From Methylotenera_A sp963701715 (GTDB lineage: Bacteria; Pseudomonadota; Gammaproteobacteria; Burkholderiales; Methylophilaceae), in NCBI GenBank assembly GCA_963701715.1, contig CAVPAX010000006.1, positions 329,388 through 393,387 of the forward strand: DNA of 64,000 bases, in the 5' to 3' direction. The notes under the pieces were generated by a model. That model worked only from the letters and a program-made list of their open reading frames with translations, did no database searches and was not told the origin of the DNA. This document shows, piece by piece, positions 35,113 through 43,391 of this stretch. Numbering within the stretch: the first letter of the stretch is position 1; each line of letters begins with the position of its first letter. A program made the position numbers and the translations under genes.

Positions 35113-36009
35113 TTACTTAGCAACCATTATTTGTCGCTGTTTTGGAACCTTGGCTAAATTCCAGTTGGTGATCACCCAATGCCATAATTCATTTAATGTG
35201 GCGTTTTTTATTTCTGTTGGCGGCTGTTGTCCTAAAAAGCTGAGAGCATCAAATAATGCATGCCCTGGAATGCCCGTGGATATTGGCGTTGCGAGGGTCT
35301 GTTTGCTGAGTTTTTCACCGGCTGCATTGCTGGCGACGGGTACATGTGCGTAGTGCGGAGTTACAAAGCCCAGGAGTTGTTGCAAATAAATCTGACGCGG
35401 TGTGGAATTGAGCAAATCCGCCCCGCGTACAATGTGGGTGATGCTTTGCAAGGCATCATCTACGACCACGGCAAGCTGGTAGGCGAATAAACCATCGGCA
35501 CGTTTTAAAACAAAGTCACCGATATCGTGTGCCAGATTTTGTGAAATTTCACCTTGAATTTCATCAAAAAAAGCAATATTTTTATCTACGGTGAGCGCCC
35601 TGTAAGCCGCACTGGTATTAGGTTTTAGGCCATGATTTAAACAGGTTTTAGGATAAATCGCACCATCAATGCCGCTGGCTGTTGCAGAATCCGCAATCTC
35701 TTTACGGCTGCAAGTACATGGATAAACAAGCCCTATGTCTTTGAGGCTATTCAGCGCATTTTCGTAATATTCAGCACGCTGGCTTTGATAAACAACTTCG
35801 TCATCCCACACAAATCCATATGCTTCTAAGGTATGGAGTATATCGGCGGCGGCCCCTTTTACTTCGCGCGGTTTATCCAAATCCTCCATGCGTACCAGCC
35901 ATTGACCATCGTTGACTTTAGCGTCACAGTAGCTGGCGACTGCTGCTACGAGTGAACCAAAATGCAGCGGGCCGGTGGGCGATGGCGCAAAACGGCCAAT
36001 ATATTGCAT
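35113..36009 (-). CDS. gluQ: Glutamyl-Q tRNA(Asp) synthetase
   Basis: 298 aa, GluRS-like without anticodon domain. It glutamylates queuosine in tRNA(Asp). GRFAPSPTGPLHFGSLVAAV carries the HIGH-equivalent, EKLSKQT the KMSKS-equivalent; zinc ligands are in YPCTCSRKEI and YPKTCLNH. It follows the DUF3301 gene by 2 bp. Confidence 0.94.
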   Translation of the reverse strand: MQYIGRFAPSPTGPLHFGSLVAAVASYCDAKVNDGQWLVRMEDLDKPREVKGAAADILHTLEAYGFVWDDEVVYQSQRAEYYENALNSLKDIGLVYPCTCSRKEIADSATASGIDGAIYPKTCLNHGLKPNTSAAYRALTVDKNIAFFDEIQGEISQNLAHDIGDFVLKRADGLFAYQLAVVVDDALQSITHIVRGADLLNSTPRQIYLQQLLGFVTPHYAHVPVASNAAGEKLSKQTLATPISTGIPGHALFDALSFLGQQPPTEIKNATLNELWHWVITNWNLAKVPKQRQIMVAK

Positions 36010-36011
36010 GG

Positions 36012-36326
36012 CTAGTTAATGGATTGTACGTAAGGCGGAATATGCCAGGTTTGCAGTTGTTTGCCGAGCAACTGCAGGTTGCATTGCATGCGCTCTGCGC
36101 CACTGGCGCTGACTTCAAATTCATAAAAGCGCAATAGCTGCGCATGGCCGCGATTATCGCGACCCAGCCGTAACATGTTGCAAGCAACCGTTTCGTCGAG
36201 CAGTTGCAGATTGCAGCGGCTTGCCAGCTCGCGACCAAAATGGATGGCGATTTCCCGCTTGGAAATGCTATCTAGCCAAAACCAGGCAGCGAGGATGAGG
36301 AGTGCTAGCAAGATGACTTCAAACAT
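36012..36326 (-). CDS. DUF3301 membrane-anchored protein
   Basis: 104 aa: one N-terminal helix (ILLALLILAAWFWLDS) and a cytosolic/periplasmic domain with LQLLDETVACNMLRLGRD and LRFYEFEVSASGAERM, the DUF3301 pattern. Function unknown; paired with gluQ. Confidence 0.8.
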   Translation of the reverse strand: MFEVILLALLILAAWFWLDSISKREIAIHFGRELASRCNLQLLDETVACNMLRLGRDNRGHAQLLRFYEFEVSASGAERMQCNLQLLGKQLQTWHIPPYVQSIN

Positions 36327-36449
36327 GATGATTTACTTTTTTATTTGTGATGTGCACAATATAGCGGTATTGATACTATATGAGAGATTTATTATATTTT
36401 TCAATAGATTGTGCAGTAGAATTAAAAATATTATTTAAGTGATTATTAC

Positions 36450-37124
36450 ATGACGATTGAACCACGTGAACAACAAGCATTAGAAGTGTATATCAAGCTG
36501 CTTACTGCTAAGGGGTTTGGGCCGGATACTTTTGTGCCGCGGATTAATTTCCTGAATAAATTAATGCCATTATTGGCCAATAAGGATCTCAATGGCCATG
36601 TATATCGTGATGTCGTCGAAGCGTTGATGGATTCTGTTGAAGAGAACGATTGGCCAGAGAGCCTGGTGATTGCACGCGAATATTATCCATTCTGGATCAA
36701 TGACTTAAAGGCAGTTGCGTTGATGAGCTCAAATGCCACAAAGGACACTTTGCCTATTGACTGGCAGCCTGCACATATAAACCTGAGCGACCTGTGGCGC
36801 AGTGTGGATGGGGAAAAGTTTGGCACTACTGATAGCTGGGCATTGAAAGGTTACACAAAAGCGTTGCGCGATGAAAATGCAGAGCAAACGCTGATTGATA
36901 CACGCCTGAAGCTTGCCAAAATCTTGCTGGTGCGCTTAAGAGATGCGCCGGATAAAGACAATAAAGTCTATAGAACTGCAGTTGATGCGACGCTTCCACT
37001 TTTTGAGGTGAAGAAAAATCGCCGTTTGTTTTTGGTTGTAGTGCGCGAGTTCTTTCATTTTTGGGCAGGCAATCCGGAAGCGGAGAAATTTGTATTGAAT
37101 AATCATACCGTGAGCATGCTGTAA
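36450..37124 (+). CDS. Conserved-looking hypothetical protein
   Basis: 224 aa, soluble, mostly helical by composition, no signal peptide or membrane helix. Distinctive segments are ALEVYIKLLTAKGFGPDTF, NDWPESLVIAREYYPFWIND and VVVREFFHFWAGNPEAEKF; two Trp-rich stretches repeat the pattern 'REYYPFW/REFFHFW'. I recognise no family. The AT-rich 36327-36449 upstream region should contain its promoter. Confidence 0.7.
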   Translation: MTIEPREQQALEVYIKLLTAKGFGPDTFVPRINFLNKLMPLLANKDLNGHVYRDVVEALMDSVEENDWPESLVIAREYYPFWINDLKAVALMSSNATKDTLPIDWQPAHINLSDLWRSVDGEKFGTTDSWALKGYTKALRDENAEQTLIDTRLKLAKILLVRLRDAPDKDNKVYRTAVDATLPLFEVKKNRRLFLVVVREFFHFWAGNPEAEKFVLNNHTVSML

Positions 37125-37166
37125 AAAAACCTAATTTGCCTCATTAAGGTGCAATGCATTTTTAAC

Positions 37167-37183
37167 TGCACATAAATAGTGCG
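37167..37183 (+). promoter_or_regulatory. NtrC-like binding site
   Basis: TGCACATAAATAGTGCG fits the NtrC dyad TGCAC-N7-GTGCA with one mismatch. It lies about 95 bp before the predicted sigma-54 start, an enhancer position. Confidence 0.6.
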
Positions 37184-37234
37184 TTTCTTTGTCTGGCCTT
37201 TATAAAAATCCTTTAAAATCAATGACCATGCTAA

Positions 37235-37250
37235 TGGCTTAAATTTTGCT
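37235..37250 (+). promoter_or_regulatory. Sigma-54 (-24/-12) promoter of amtB
   Basis: TGGCTTAAATTTTGCT matches TGGCAC-N5-TTGCW, with GG and GC exactly 12 bases apart. Predicted transcript start is near 37261, about 68 bases before the amtB ATG. Confidence 0.75.
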
Positions 37251-37328
37251 TATTCTGAAAACTGGTTTTTAAGCTAACCATAATAATTAAGTCAAATTTA
37301 GTCATGATTTTTTGGGGGAGTGATTTCA

Positions 37329-38519
37329 ATGGAAGCATTAGTTTCTGCTAATGACGTGTTATTTGTGCTGCTTGGCGCCATTATGGTACTGGCCATGCAT
37401 TCAGGATTCGCGTTTTTAGAACTCGGCACTGTTCGCAGTAAAAACCAGGTCAACGCTTTAGTAAAAATCATGGTCGATTTCTCAATCTCGACCATAGCGT
37501 ATTTCTTTATCGGTTACAGCATCGCCTATGGTGTTAATTTTTTTAGCGGTGCAGAAGTACTTGCAGCTAAAAATGGTTATGACTTGGTTAAGTTTTTCTT
37601 TTTGCTCACATTTGCCGCAGCTATTCCGGCCATTGTTTCTGGCGGCATCGCAGAGCGCGCTAAATTCAATCCCCAGATGGCTGCGACATTTTTACTGGTT
37701 GGTTTCGTCTATCCGTTTTTTGAAGGTATCGCTTGGAATAGTCACTACGGCTTTCAAGACTGGCTTAATACCGCTTTTGGCGCTAAGTTTCACGATTTTG
37801 CAGGCTCAGTCGTCGTGCATGCCATGGGCGGCTGGATAGCGCTGGCAGCAGTAATTTTGCTAGGTGCACGTAATGGCCGTTACAGCAAAGATGGCCGCTT
37901 GCACGCTTATCCTCCTTCTAATATCCCGTTTCTGGCCTTAGGTGCATGGATACTGACTGTTGGCTGGTTTGGTTTTAATGTGATGTCTGCACAAGCGATT
38001 CAAGGTATTTCCGGCTTGGTGGCTGTTAACTCGCTGATGGCCTTGGTAGGCGGCACTTTGGCGGCATTAGTATTGGGTAAGAATGACCCGGGTTTTGTGC
38101 ACAATGGCCCGTTGGCCGGCTTGGTGGCTGTATGTGCCGGTTCAGATGTGATGCATCCGCTTGGTGCACTGGTGACCGGCGCCGTTGCAGGCAGTATATT
38201 TGTGTGGGCGTTTACCATGACTCAAAACCGCTTGAAAATTGATGATGTACTTGGTGTGTGGCCATTACATGGATTGTGCGGTGCATGGGGTGGCATTGCG
38301 GCTGGCATTTTTGGCGCAAAAAGCATGGGCGGCATCGGTGGTGTCTCCTTTATGTCACAATTGATTGGTACAGGATTGGGCGTAGCTATTGCTTTGGCGG
38401 GAGGGGTAGTCGTGTATGGAGTGCTTAAAAAGACAGTAGGCATTCGCATGGATGCTGAAGATGAGTTTGAAGGTGCTGATTTGTCTTTTCATAAAATTCC
38501 CGCGCGCTCCGAAGAGTAA
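37329..38519 (+). CDS. amtB: Ammonium transporter
   Basis: 396 aa, eleven expected membrane segments. I chose ATG 37329, preceded by GGGGGAG at 8 bases, over the GTG at 37320. The twin pore histidines are visible in HDFAGSVVVHAMGGW and GVWPLHGLCGAWGG; the D in HDFAG is the recruiting aspartate. There is no cleavable signal peptide and FLELGTVRSKNQVN replaces the E. coli-type sequence, so it belongs to a different Amt clade. No glnK is adjacent. Nitrogen control is indicated by the promoter elements upstream. Confidence 0.93.
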   Translation: MEALVSANDVLFVLLGAIMVLAMHSGFAFLELGTVRSKNQVNALVKIMVDFSISTIAYFFIGYSIAYGVNFFSGAEVLAAKNGYDLVKFFFLLTFAAAIPAIVSGGIAERAKFNPQMAATFLLVGFVYPFFEGIAWNSHYGFQDWLNTAFGAKFHDFAGSVVVHAMGGWIALAAVILLGARNGRYSKDGRLHAYPPSNIPFLALGAWILTVGWFGFNVMSAQAIQGISGLVAVNSLMALVGGTLAALVLGKNDPGFVHNGPLAGLVAVCAGSDVMHPLGALVTGAVAGSIFVWAFTMTQNRLKIDDVLGVWPLHGLCGAWGGIAAGIFGAKSMGGIGGVSFMSQLIGTGLGVAIALAGGVVVYGVLKKTVGIRMDAEDEFEGADLSFHKIPARSEE

Positions 38520-38543
38520 GTTTCAATTTTTAGCTTTGAATTT

Positions 38544-38576
38544 AACGCCATGCTAAACTTATGCATGGCGTTTTTT
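38544..38576 (+). terminator. Terminator-like hairpin after amtB, overlapping ispD start
   Basis: AACGCCATGC (38544-38553) pairs with GCATGGCGTT (38563-38572) over a 9-nt loop and continues as TTTTC. It is 24 bp after the amtB stop and includes both candidate ispD ATGs. Confidence 0.7.
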
Positions 38577-39266
38577 CATGTAATTATCCCTGCAGCAGGC
38601 ACCGGCAACCGTATGGCTAATGCCTTACCCAAGCAGTATCTGCCATTGGCCGGCAAGCCGATTATTTCGCACACCATACATGTGTTTTTTAATAATCCTC
38701 GCATTGCCAGTATTCACGTGGCCTTGAGCCCGGATGACGCTTTCTGGCGCACTTTGACACTTGATCCCTCAAGCAAACTTAAATTGCAATACACCGGCGG
38801 CGAAAGCCGAAGCGAAACAGTGCTGAATACCTTGCAAGCGATTGCGCCGCAGGTGAACGAAGACGATTGGATTCTGGTGCACGATGCCGCACGGCCCGGC
38901 TTAACTAATCAGCTGCTTGATGAATTACTCAATACGCTAGAAAACGATGAAGTTGGTGGCTTGCTCGCAATGCCATTAGCTGACACACTCAAGCAGGCTA
39001 ATCAGGACAACCGTGTGAATAAAACCATTCCAAGAGCCGACTTATGGCAAGCGCAGACGCCGCAAATGTTTCGTTTTTCAACCTTAAAATCCGCTTTAGA
39101 AAGTTTTACCGGTACACCAACTGACGAAGCTGAAGCCATTGAGGCGCTTGGCCTTCAGCCAAAACTGGTGCAGGGCGAGCTGCGTAATTTAAAAGTCACT
39201 TATCCGCAAGATCTGGCGCTGCTTGAGTTGCTGTTTGCCGTGCAAACAAGTGAGGTGAAAACATGA
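38565..39266 (+). CDS. ispD: 2-C-methyl-D-erythritol 4-phosphate cytidylyltransferase
   Basis: 233 aa from ATG 38565; an in-frame ATG at 38550 would add MLNLC. I prefer 38565 because family members start close to the CTP-binding motif VIIPAAGTGNRM. Also present: LPKQYLPLAGKPII, ILVHDAARPGLTNQ, DTLKQ and LWQAQTPQMFR. It transfers CMP in the MEP isoprenoid pathway. It overlaps ispF by 4 bases. Confidence 0.93.
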   Translation: MAFFHVIIPAAGTGNRMANALPKQYLPLAGKPIISHTIHVFFNNPRIASIHVALSPDDAFWRTLTLDPSSKLKLQYTGGESRSETVLNTLQAIAPQVNEDDWILVHDAARPGLTNQLLDELLNTLENDEVGGLLAMPLADTLKQANQDNRVNKTIPRADLWQAQTPQMFRFSTLKSALESFTGTPTDEAEAIEALGLQPKLVQGELRNLKVTYPQDLALLELLFAVQTSEVKT

Positions 39267-39739
39267 TACGTATTGGGCATGGCTTTGATGTACACGCGCT
39301 GGTTAAAGGCCGCAAATGCATCATTGGCGGCGTAGAAATCACCCATGACAAAGGCCTGGATGGCCATTCGGACGCCGATGTATTACTGCACGCCATTTGT
39401 GATGCGCTTCTTGGGGCGGCAGCGCTCGGTGATATTGGTAAGCATTTTCCGCCAAGTGACAAAAGCTATAAAGATGCCGATTCACGCGTGCTGTTAAGGC
39501 ACGTAGTGGGTTTGCTCAACAATAAAGGCTTTACCGTTGGCAATATTGATACAACAGTAATCTGCGAAGCGCCGAAACTCAGTCCCCATACAGCACAAAT
39601 GTGTGCCAATATCGCGGCCGATTGTAATGTGGATATTTCACAAATCAATGTCAAAGGTACCACTACCGAAAAGCTTGGCTTTACCGGCCGCGGTGAAGGT
39701 ATCGCAGCCGAAGCTGTCTGTACTATTCTACAAAAATAA
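39263..39739 (+). CDS. ispF: 2-C-methyl-D-erythritol 2,4-cyclodiphosphate synthase
   Basis: 158 aa. Zinc ligands are D9 and H11 in RIGHGFDVHAL and H43 in DADVLLHAICDALLGA; GLDGHSDADV and KGTTTEKLGFTGRGEGIAA are the family signatures. It cyclises the IspE product. ATGA overlap with ispD indicates coupling. Confidence 0.97.
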   Translation: MIRIGHGFDVHALVKGRKCIIGGVEITHDKGLDGHSDADVLLHAICDALLGAAALGDIGKHFPPSDKSYKDADSRVLLRHVVGLLNNKGFTVGNIDTTVICEAPKLSPHTAQMCANIAADCNVDISQINVKGTTTEKLGFTGRGEGIAAEAVCTILQK

Positions 39740-39741
39740 TC

Positions 39742-41583
39742 ATGTTTAAATGGTTTGAACAGCTTGCCAAGCCTTTTCCTGAAGGCTTGATTACTACACC
39801 GCCCAAAAGCTTTTGGGCGTTTGCCTGGGGTTGCACGCAGGGGTTGCGCCCATATTTATTGGGCATGACATTGCTAACCGCCGTAATCGGTGCGTTCGAG
39901 GCTTTGCTGTTTGCCATGATGGGTAAAGTGGTAGATTGGCTGGCTAGTATTCCGCCTGCCCAGCTGTGGGAACGCGAAGGTACGCATCTTATCTGGTTGG
40001 CCGCTATCTTAATCGCAAGCACCGTGTTTATTGGTTTGCAGACCATGCTTAAACACCAGACGCTGGCAGGTGTTTTCCCGATGCGTATGCGCTGGAATTT
40101 CCATCGGCTTATGCTTAATCAAAGCATGAGTTTTTATCAGGATGAATTTGCAGGGCGCGTTGCCGCAAAGGTCATGCAAACTGCACTAGCAGTGCGTGAT
40201 GTGTGGTTTATTGTGGCGGATATTCTGGTGTTCGTGATGATTTATTTTGCCACGATGGTAACGGTAGTAGGCAGTTTTAACCTATTGATTATCTGGCCAT
40301 TTTTAACATGGCTTGTATTGTATGCAGGCGCTTTATTTTATTTTGTGCCCAGGTTAAGCAAGGTTTCACAGCAGCAGGCCGATGCGCGCAGCCTTATGAC
40401 AGGCCGCATTACCGATGCCTACACTAATATCAGTACGGTCAAACTCTTTTCACATGCTGGTCGAGAGGCAGGTTATGCACAAACCGCCATGCATGAGTTT
40501 TTGGGCACAGTGCATCAGCAAATGCGCCTCGTGAGTACGGTGGAAACGATCAATCATCTGCTGAATATGCTGCTGATTCTTGGTGCAGGCGGCCTGGCAT
40601 TGTGGCTATGGAGTTATGGCCAGGTGGGCGTGGGTGGTGTGGCGGCGGTTACGGCCATGTCATTACGTTTAAACGGTATCTCACATTGGGTGATGTGGGA
40701 AATGACATCGCTCTATGAACAAGTAGGCACAGTGCAAGATGGCATCAACACGCTCACCACACACAATAAAATTATCGATATGCCAGATGCAAAACCGCTG
40801 CAAGTAAGCCAAGGTGAAATCAAGTTTGAAGCGGTTAATTTTAATTATGGCCGTGAAGTTAAAGAAGGGCATAAAGAGCTGTTAAAAACGCTTAATTTGC
40901 ACATCAAACCGGGTGAAAAAGTCGGGCTTGTAGGGCGTTCCGGCGCGGGTAAATCCACTATAGTAAATCTGCTGCTGCGTTTTTACGAGGTGGAATCCGG
41001 CGCTATCTTGATTGATGGTCAAAACATCAATACTGTGACGCAAAACAGCTTGCGCGCGAGCATAGGCATGGTCACACAGGATACATCTTTGCTGCACCGC
41101 AGCGTGCGTGACAATATTCTTTATGGCCGCCCGGACGCTAACGAGGCGGAAATGATTGCCGCAGCCAAGCGGGCTGAGGCGCACGAGTTTATTCTCGGAT
41201 TGCGTGATGCAAAAGGCCGCAGTGGTTACGATGCCCACGTGGGTGAGCGCGGGGTGAAACTCTCGGGCGGGCAGCGCCAGCGCATCGCCATTGCGCGCGT
41301 GATGCTGAAAGACGCGCCGATTTTATTATTGGACGAAGCCACCAGTGCGCTGGATAGCGAAGTTGAGGCGGTGATACAAAGCAGTTTGTATCAGCTGATG
41401 GAAGGCAAAACCGTGATTGCCATTGCGCATCGGCTTTCCACCATTGCCGCGATGGATAGGCTGATTGTGCTGGATGATGGCAAGATTATCGAAGAAGGTA
41501 CGCATAAAAAATTACTCGCTAAAAAAGGGCTATACGCAAGCCTTTGGGCGCGCCAAAGCGGCGGTTTTATCGCCGAGGATTAA
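39742..41583 (+). CDS. ABC exporter, fused permease and ATPase
   Basis: 613 aa half-transporter: six membrane helices in about 30-330, ATPase in 360-600. Walker A GRSGAGKST at 398-406, ABC signature LSGGQRQR, Walker B ILLLDEATSALD and switch His AIAHRLST are all intact. It belongs to the MsbA/HMT-like exporter group; substrate unknown. It starts 2 bp after ispF and is probably in the same transcript. Confidence 0.92.
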   Translation: MFKWFEQLAKPFPEGLITTPPKSFWAFAWGCTQGLRPYLLGMTLLTAVIGAFEALLFAMMGKVVDWLASIPPAQLWEREGTHLIWLAAILIASTVFIGLQTMLKHQTLAGVFPMRMRWNFHRLMLNQSMSFYQDEFAGRVAAKVMQTALAVRDVWFIVADILVFVMIYFATMVTVVGSFNLLIIWPFLTWLVLYAGALFYFVPRLSKVSQQQADARSLMTGRITDAYTNISTVKLFSHAGREAGYAQTAMHEFLGTVHQQMRLVSTVETINHLLNMLLILGAGGLALWLWSYGQVGVGGVAAVTAMSLRLNGISHWVMWEMTSLYEQVGTVQDGINTLTTHNKIIDMPDAKPLQVSQGEIKFEAVNFNYGREVKEGHKELLKTLNLHIKPGEKVGLVGRSGAGKSTIVNLLLRFYEVESGAILIDGQNINTVTQNSLRASIGMVTQDTSLLHRSVRDNILYGRPDANEAEMIAAAKRAEAHEFILGLRDAKGRSGYDAHVGERGVKLSGGQRQRIAIARVMLKDAPILLLDEATSALDSEVEAVIQSSLYQLMEGKTVIAIAHRLSTIAAMDRLIVLDDGKIIEEGTHKKLLAKKGLYASLWARQSGGFIAED

Positions 41584-41607
41584 ACCTAAGATTGACAGGA
41601 GAAAACG

Positions 41608-42086
41608 ATGAATGCCGAGATTGAAGTTCGCCCGCCCGTGCCACCATTCACGCGTGAAACCGCCATCCAAAAAGTGCGCATGGCGGAAGATGGCTGGAAC
41701 AGCCGCGATCCGCAGCGTGTTTCATTAGTGTATACGCCAGATTCGCAATGGCGCAACCGCGCGGAGTTTCCTAAAGGTCGCGCGCAGATTGTGGAATTTT
41801 TAACGCGCAAATGGGCGAGAGAGCTGGATTACCGCCTGATTAAAGAGCTGTGGGCGTTTATGATAACCGCATCGCCGTGCGCTTTGCCTATGAGTGGCAT
41901 GATGATGCGGGCAATTGGTTTAGAAGCTACGGTAACGAGAATTGGCAGTTTGACGCCAATGGTTTAATGGAACTGCGCTATGCCAGCATCAACGATTTAC
42001 CGATTAAAGAAACTGAACGCAAATTCTTTTGGCCACTAGGCCGCCGGCCAGATGACCATGCAAGTTTGAGTGAGTTGGGGCTTTAA
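41608..42086 (+). pseudogene. DUF1348 (NTF2/SnoaL-like) protein, frame-disrupted
   Basis: Two frames combine to a ~158-aa DUF1348 protein: FTRETAIQKVRMAEDGWNSR and RVSLVYTPDSQWRNRAEF in the first, YDNRIAVRFAYEWHDD and YGNENWQFDANGLMELR in the second. A single T appears missing from the run at 41857-41859 (expected LWAFYDNR). Family members are small nuclear-transport-factor-2-like folds of unknown role. Good RBS (AGGAG) before the ATG. Probably a sequence error. Confidence 0.82.
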
Positions 42087-42761
42087 CGTTTGAGTTAACC
42101 GTCTGCGTGCTGTTGGCGCAGGTCCGAGCGGAACGATAAGTCGGAGCGGCTATTTCGAAGCCTGAATGCTCAGCGTCAATCCGCTCAAAAAGTTTGTGCC
42201 CAATTATCCCTAAAAATCATCGTAGGCAGTACAGGTCTTATGACAATCTTCGACTTCGTCAGTAGACGCGCTCAATTTTTCGGCGACAAGACCTTGATCG
42301 TGTTCTTGCGTTTCCAGGATAAATAAATTGATGTGATCAATATCCGGCCAATGGGTGTTTATAAACCTACGAGCATTAACTGACTGTGCCCACTTTTCTG
42401 ATTTCGCTACTTATTTGCAACAAGAACGTGGCTCAAAAACATCGTCATACGCGTATTCTAACGCGGATCAACACTTGTCCCTGGCCTCTTTCAGAGTCTC
42501 CAAAAGTTGATCAACTCGTGCAGCCAAAACCAACAATAAGTGCTAAAAAGGAATATTACGAAAGTTGGAGCAGGCCTAGTAGGTAATGTTTTCGATATCG
42601 CCGAAGGACAGAATAAGTCGGCCGACTAATACCCACTTGCATCTCGATTCTGGTCATGTTATTAGGTTTCAGTTGTCATAGAAGCTTAATAGTTATTATA
42701 CGGACCCTGGGTCAGTATAATAATAAATTGTAAGTAGTTGAAATTTATGCATGTTATTTTT
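42087..42761. other. Gene-poor stretch with protein-like fragments
   Basis: 675 bp without a supportable gene. The minus strand from about 42545 to 42210 reads in one frame as protein-like sequence (VLAARVDQLLETLKEARDKC, EYAYDDVFEPRSCC, VNARRFINTHWPDIDHINLF, LVAEKLSASTDEVEDCHKTC) interrupted by TGA (42468-42470) and TAA (42411-42413). On the plus strand 42552-42629 reads NITKVGAGLVGNVFDIAEGQ before a stop. I recognise no family; a decayed or badly sequenced gene is possible. Confidence 0.3.
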
Positions 42762-43303
42762 CTAGGCCTTCAACAACACAATCACTGCGCCGCTACCACC
42801 GTCTTCTGGCTTGGCTTGCGCGTAGGCGATGACTTCATCGCGCTGCATCAGCCAACTGCGAAGTTTGTGTTTAAGCACCGGTTCGCGGTTGCGCGAGCCT
42901 AAGCCTTTGCCATGCACAATGCGCACACAGCGGATATTGCGTTTTTTGCAGGAGTTTAAAAAATCGGCCACGTACAGGCGCGCTTCGTCGGTAATCAAGC
43001 CATGTAAATCGATTTGCGCTTGCACCACCCAAAAGCCGCGGCGCAATTTGCTTAAAATATTGGGGCGATTGCCCTTCGCGCAGGTAAAGCAACTCTTCGC
43101 CGCTTTCCAGCTCATGTGCGGGAATGTAGTCGTCGCTGAGTGAGTCGCGCAGCGCTTGCTTTTCATCGCGCAAAAAGTGCTTGGCGACAGGTTTGGGGCG
43201 CGCTTTGGGCGTGTGAATAGGTTCAACGTTGAGCGGGCGCGCGTCTTTCACCGCCTCGTGGAAAGAGGTGTAAATCTTCCGGTTCTTTCTCGTCCGCGCT
43301 CAT
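42762..43303 (-). pseudogene. Smr-domain protein, frame-disrupted
   Basis: Reading from ATG 43303 and correcting two indels gives a ~180-aa protein: MSADEKEPEDL then SFHEAVKDARPLNVEPIHT, DSLSDDYIPAHELESGEELLYLREGQSP, and the C-terminal Smr domain QAQIDLHGLITDEARLYVADFL with VRIVHGKGLGS. Extra bases are inferred near 43270 (TTACACC) and in the run of four G at 43062-43065. Smr domains are nucleases related to the MutS2 C-terminus. The frames suggest sequence error rather than decay. Confidence 0.82.
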
Positions 43304-43342
43304 GATGTGAGATATTAACCCCGCTTGCCAGAAGGAAAAAGC

Positions 43343-43380
43343 ATCGGCCTGCAGGCCGATAGTTATTGGCTTGCAGGCCG
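43343..43380 (-). terminator. Intrinsic terminator after trxB
   Basis: CGGCCTGCA (43346-43354) pairs with TGCAGGCCG (43372-43380); minus-strand RNA continues ATGCTTTTTCC. The same place also holds a perfect 18-nt palindrome (43343-43360), an alternative fold. Confidence 0.7.
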
Positions 43381-43391
43381 GTTATTTTATG

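Noticed and set aside
42468..42470. In-frame TGA after a Cys codon, considered as selenocysteine
   Set aside because: Another stop (TAA) follows in the same frame, and no SECIS-like hairpin or family was recognised.
42386..42586. Plus-strand 66-codon frame in the gene-poor gap
   Set aside because: Its sequence looks non-native, and the opposite strand reads more like protein.
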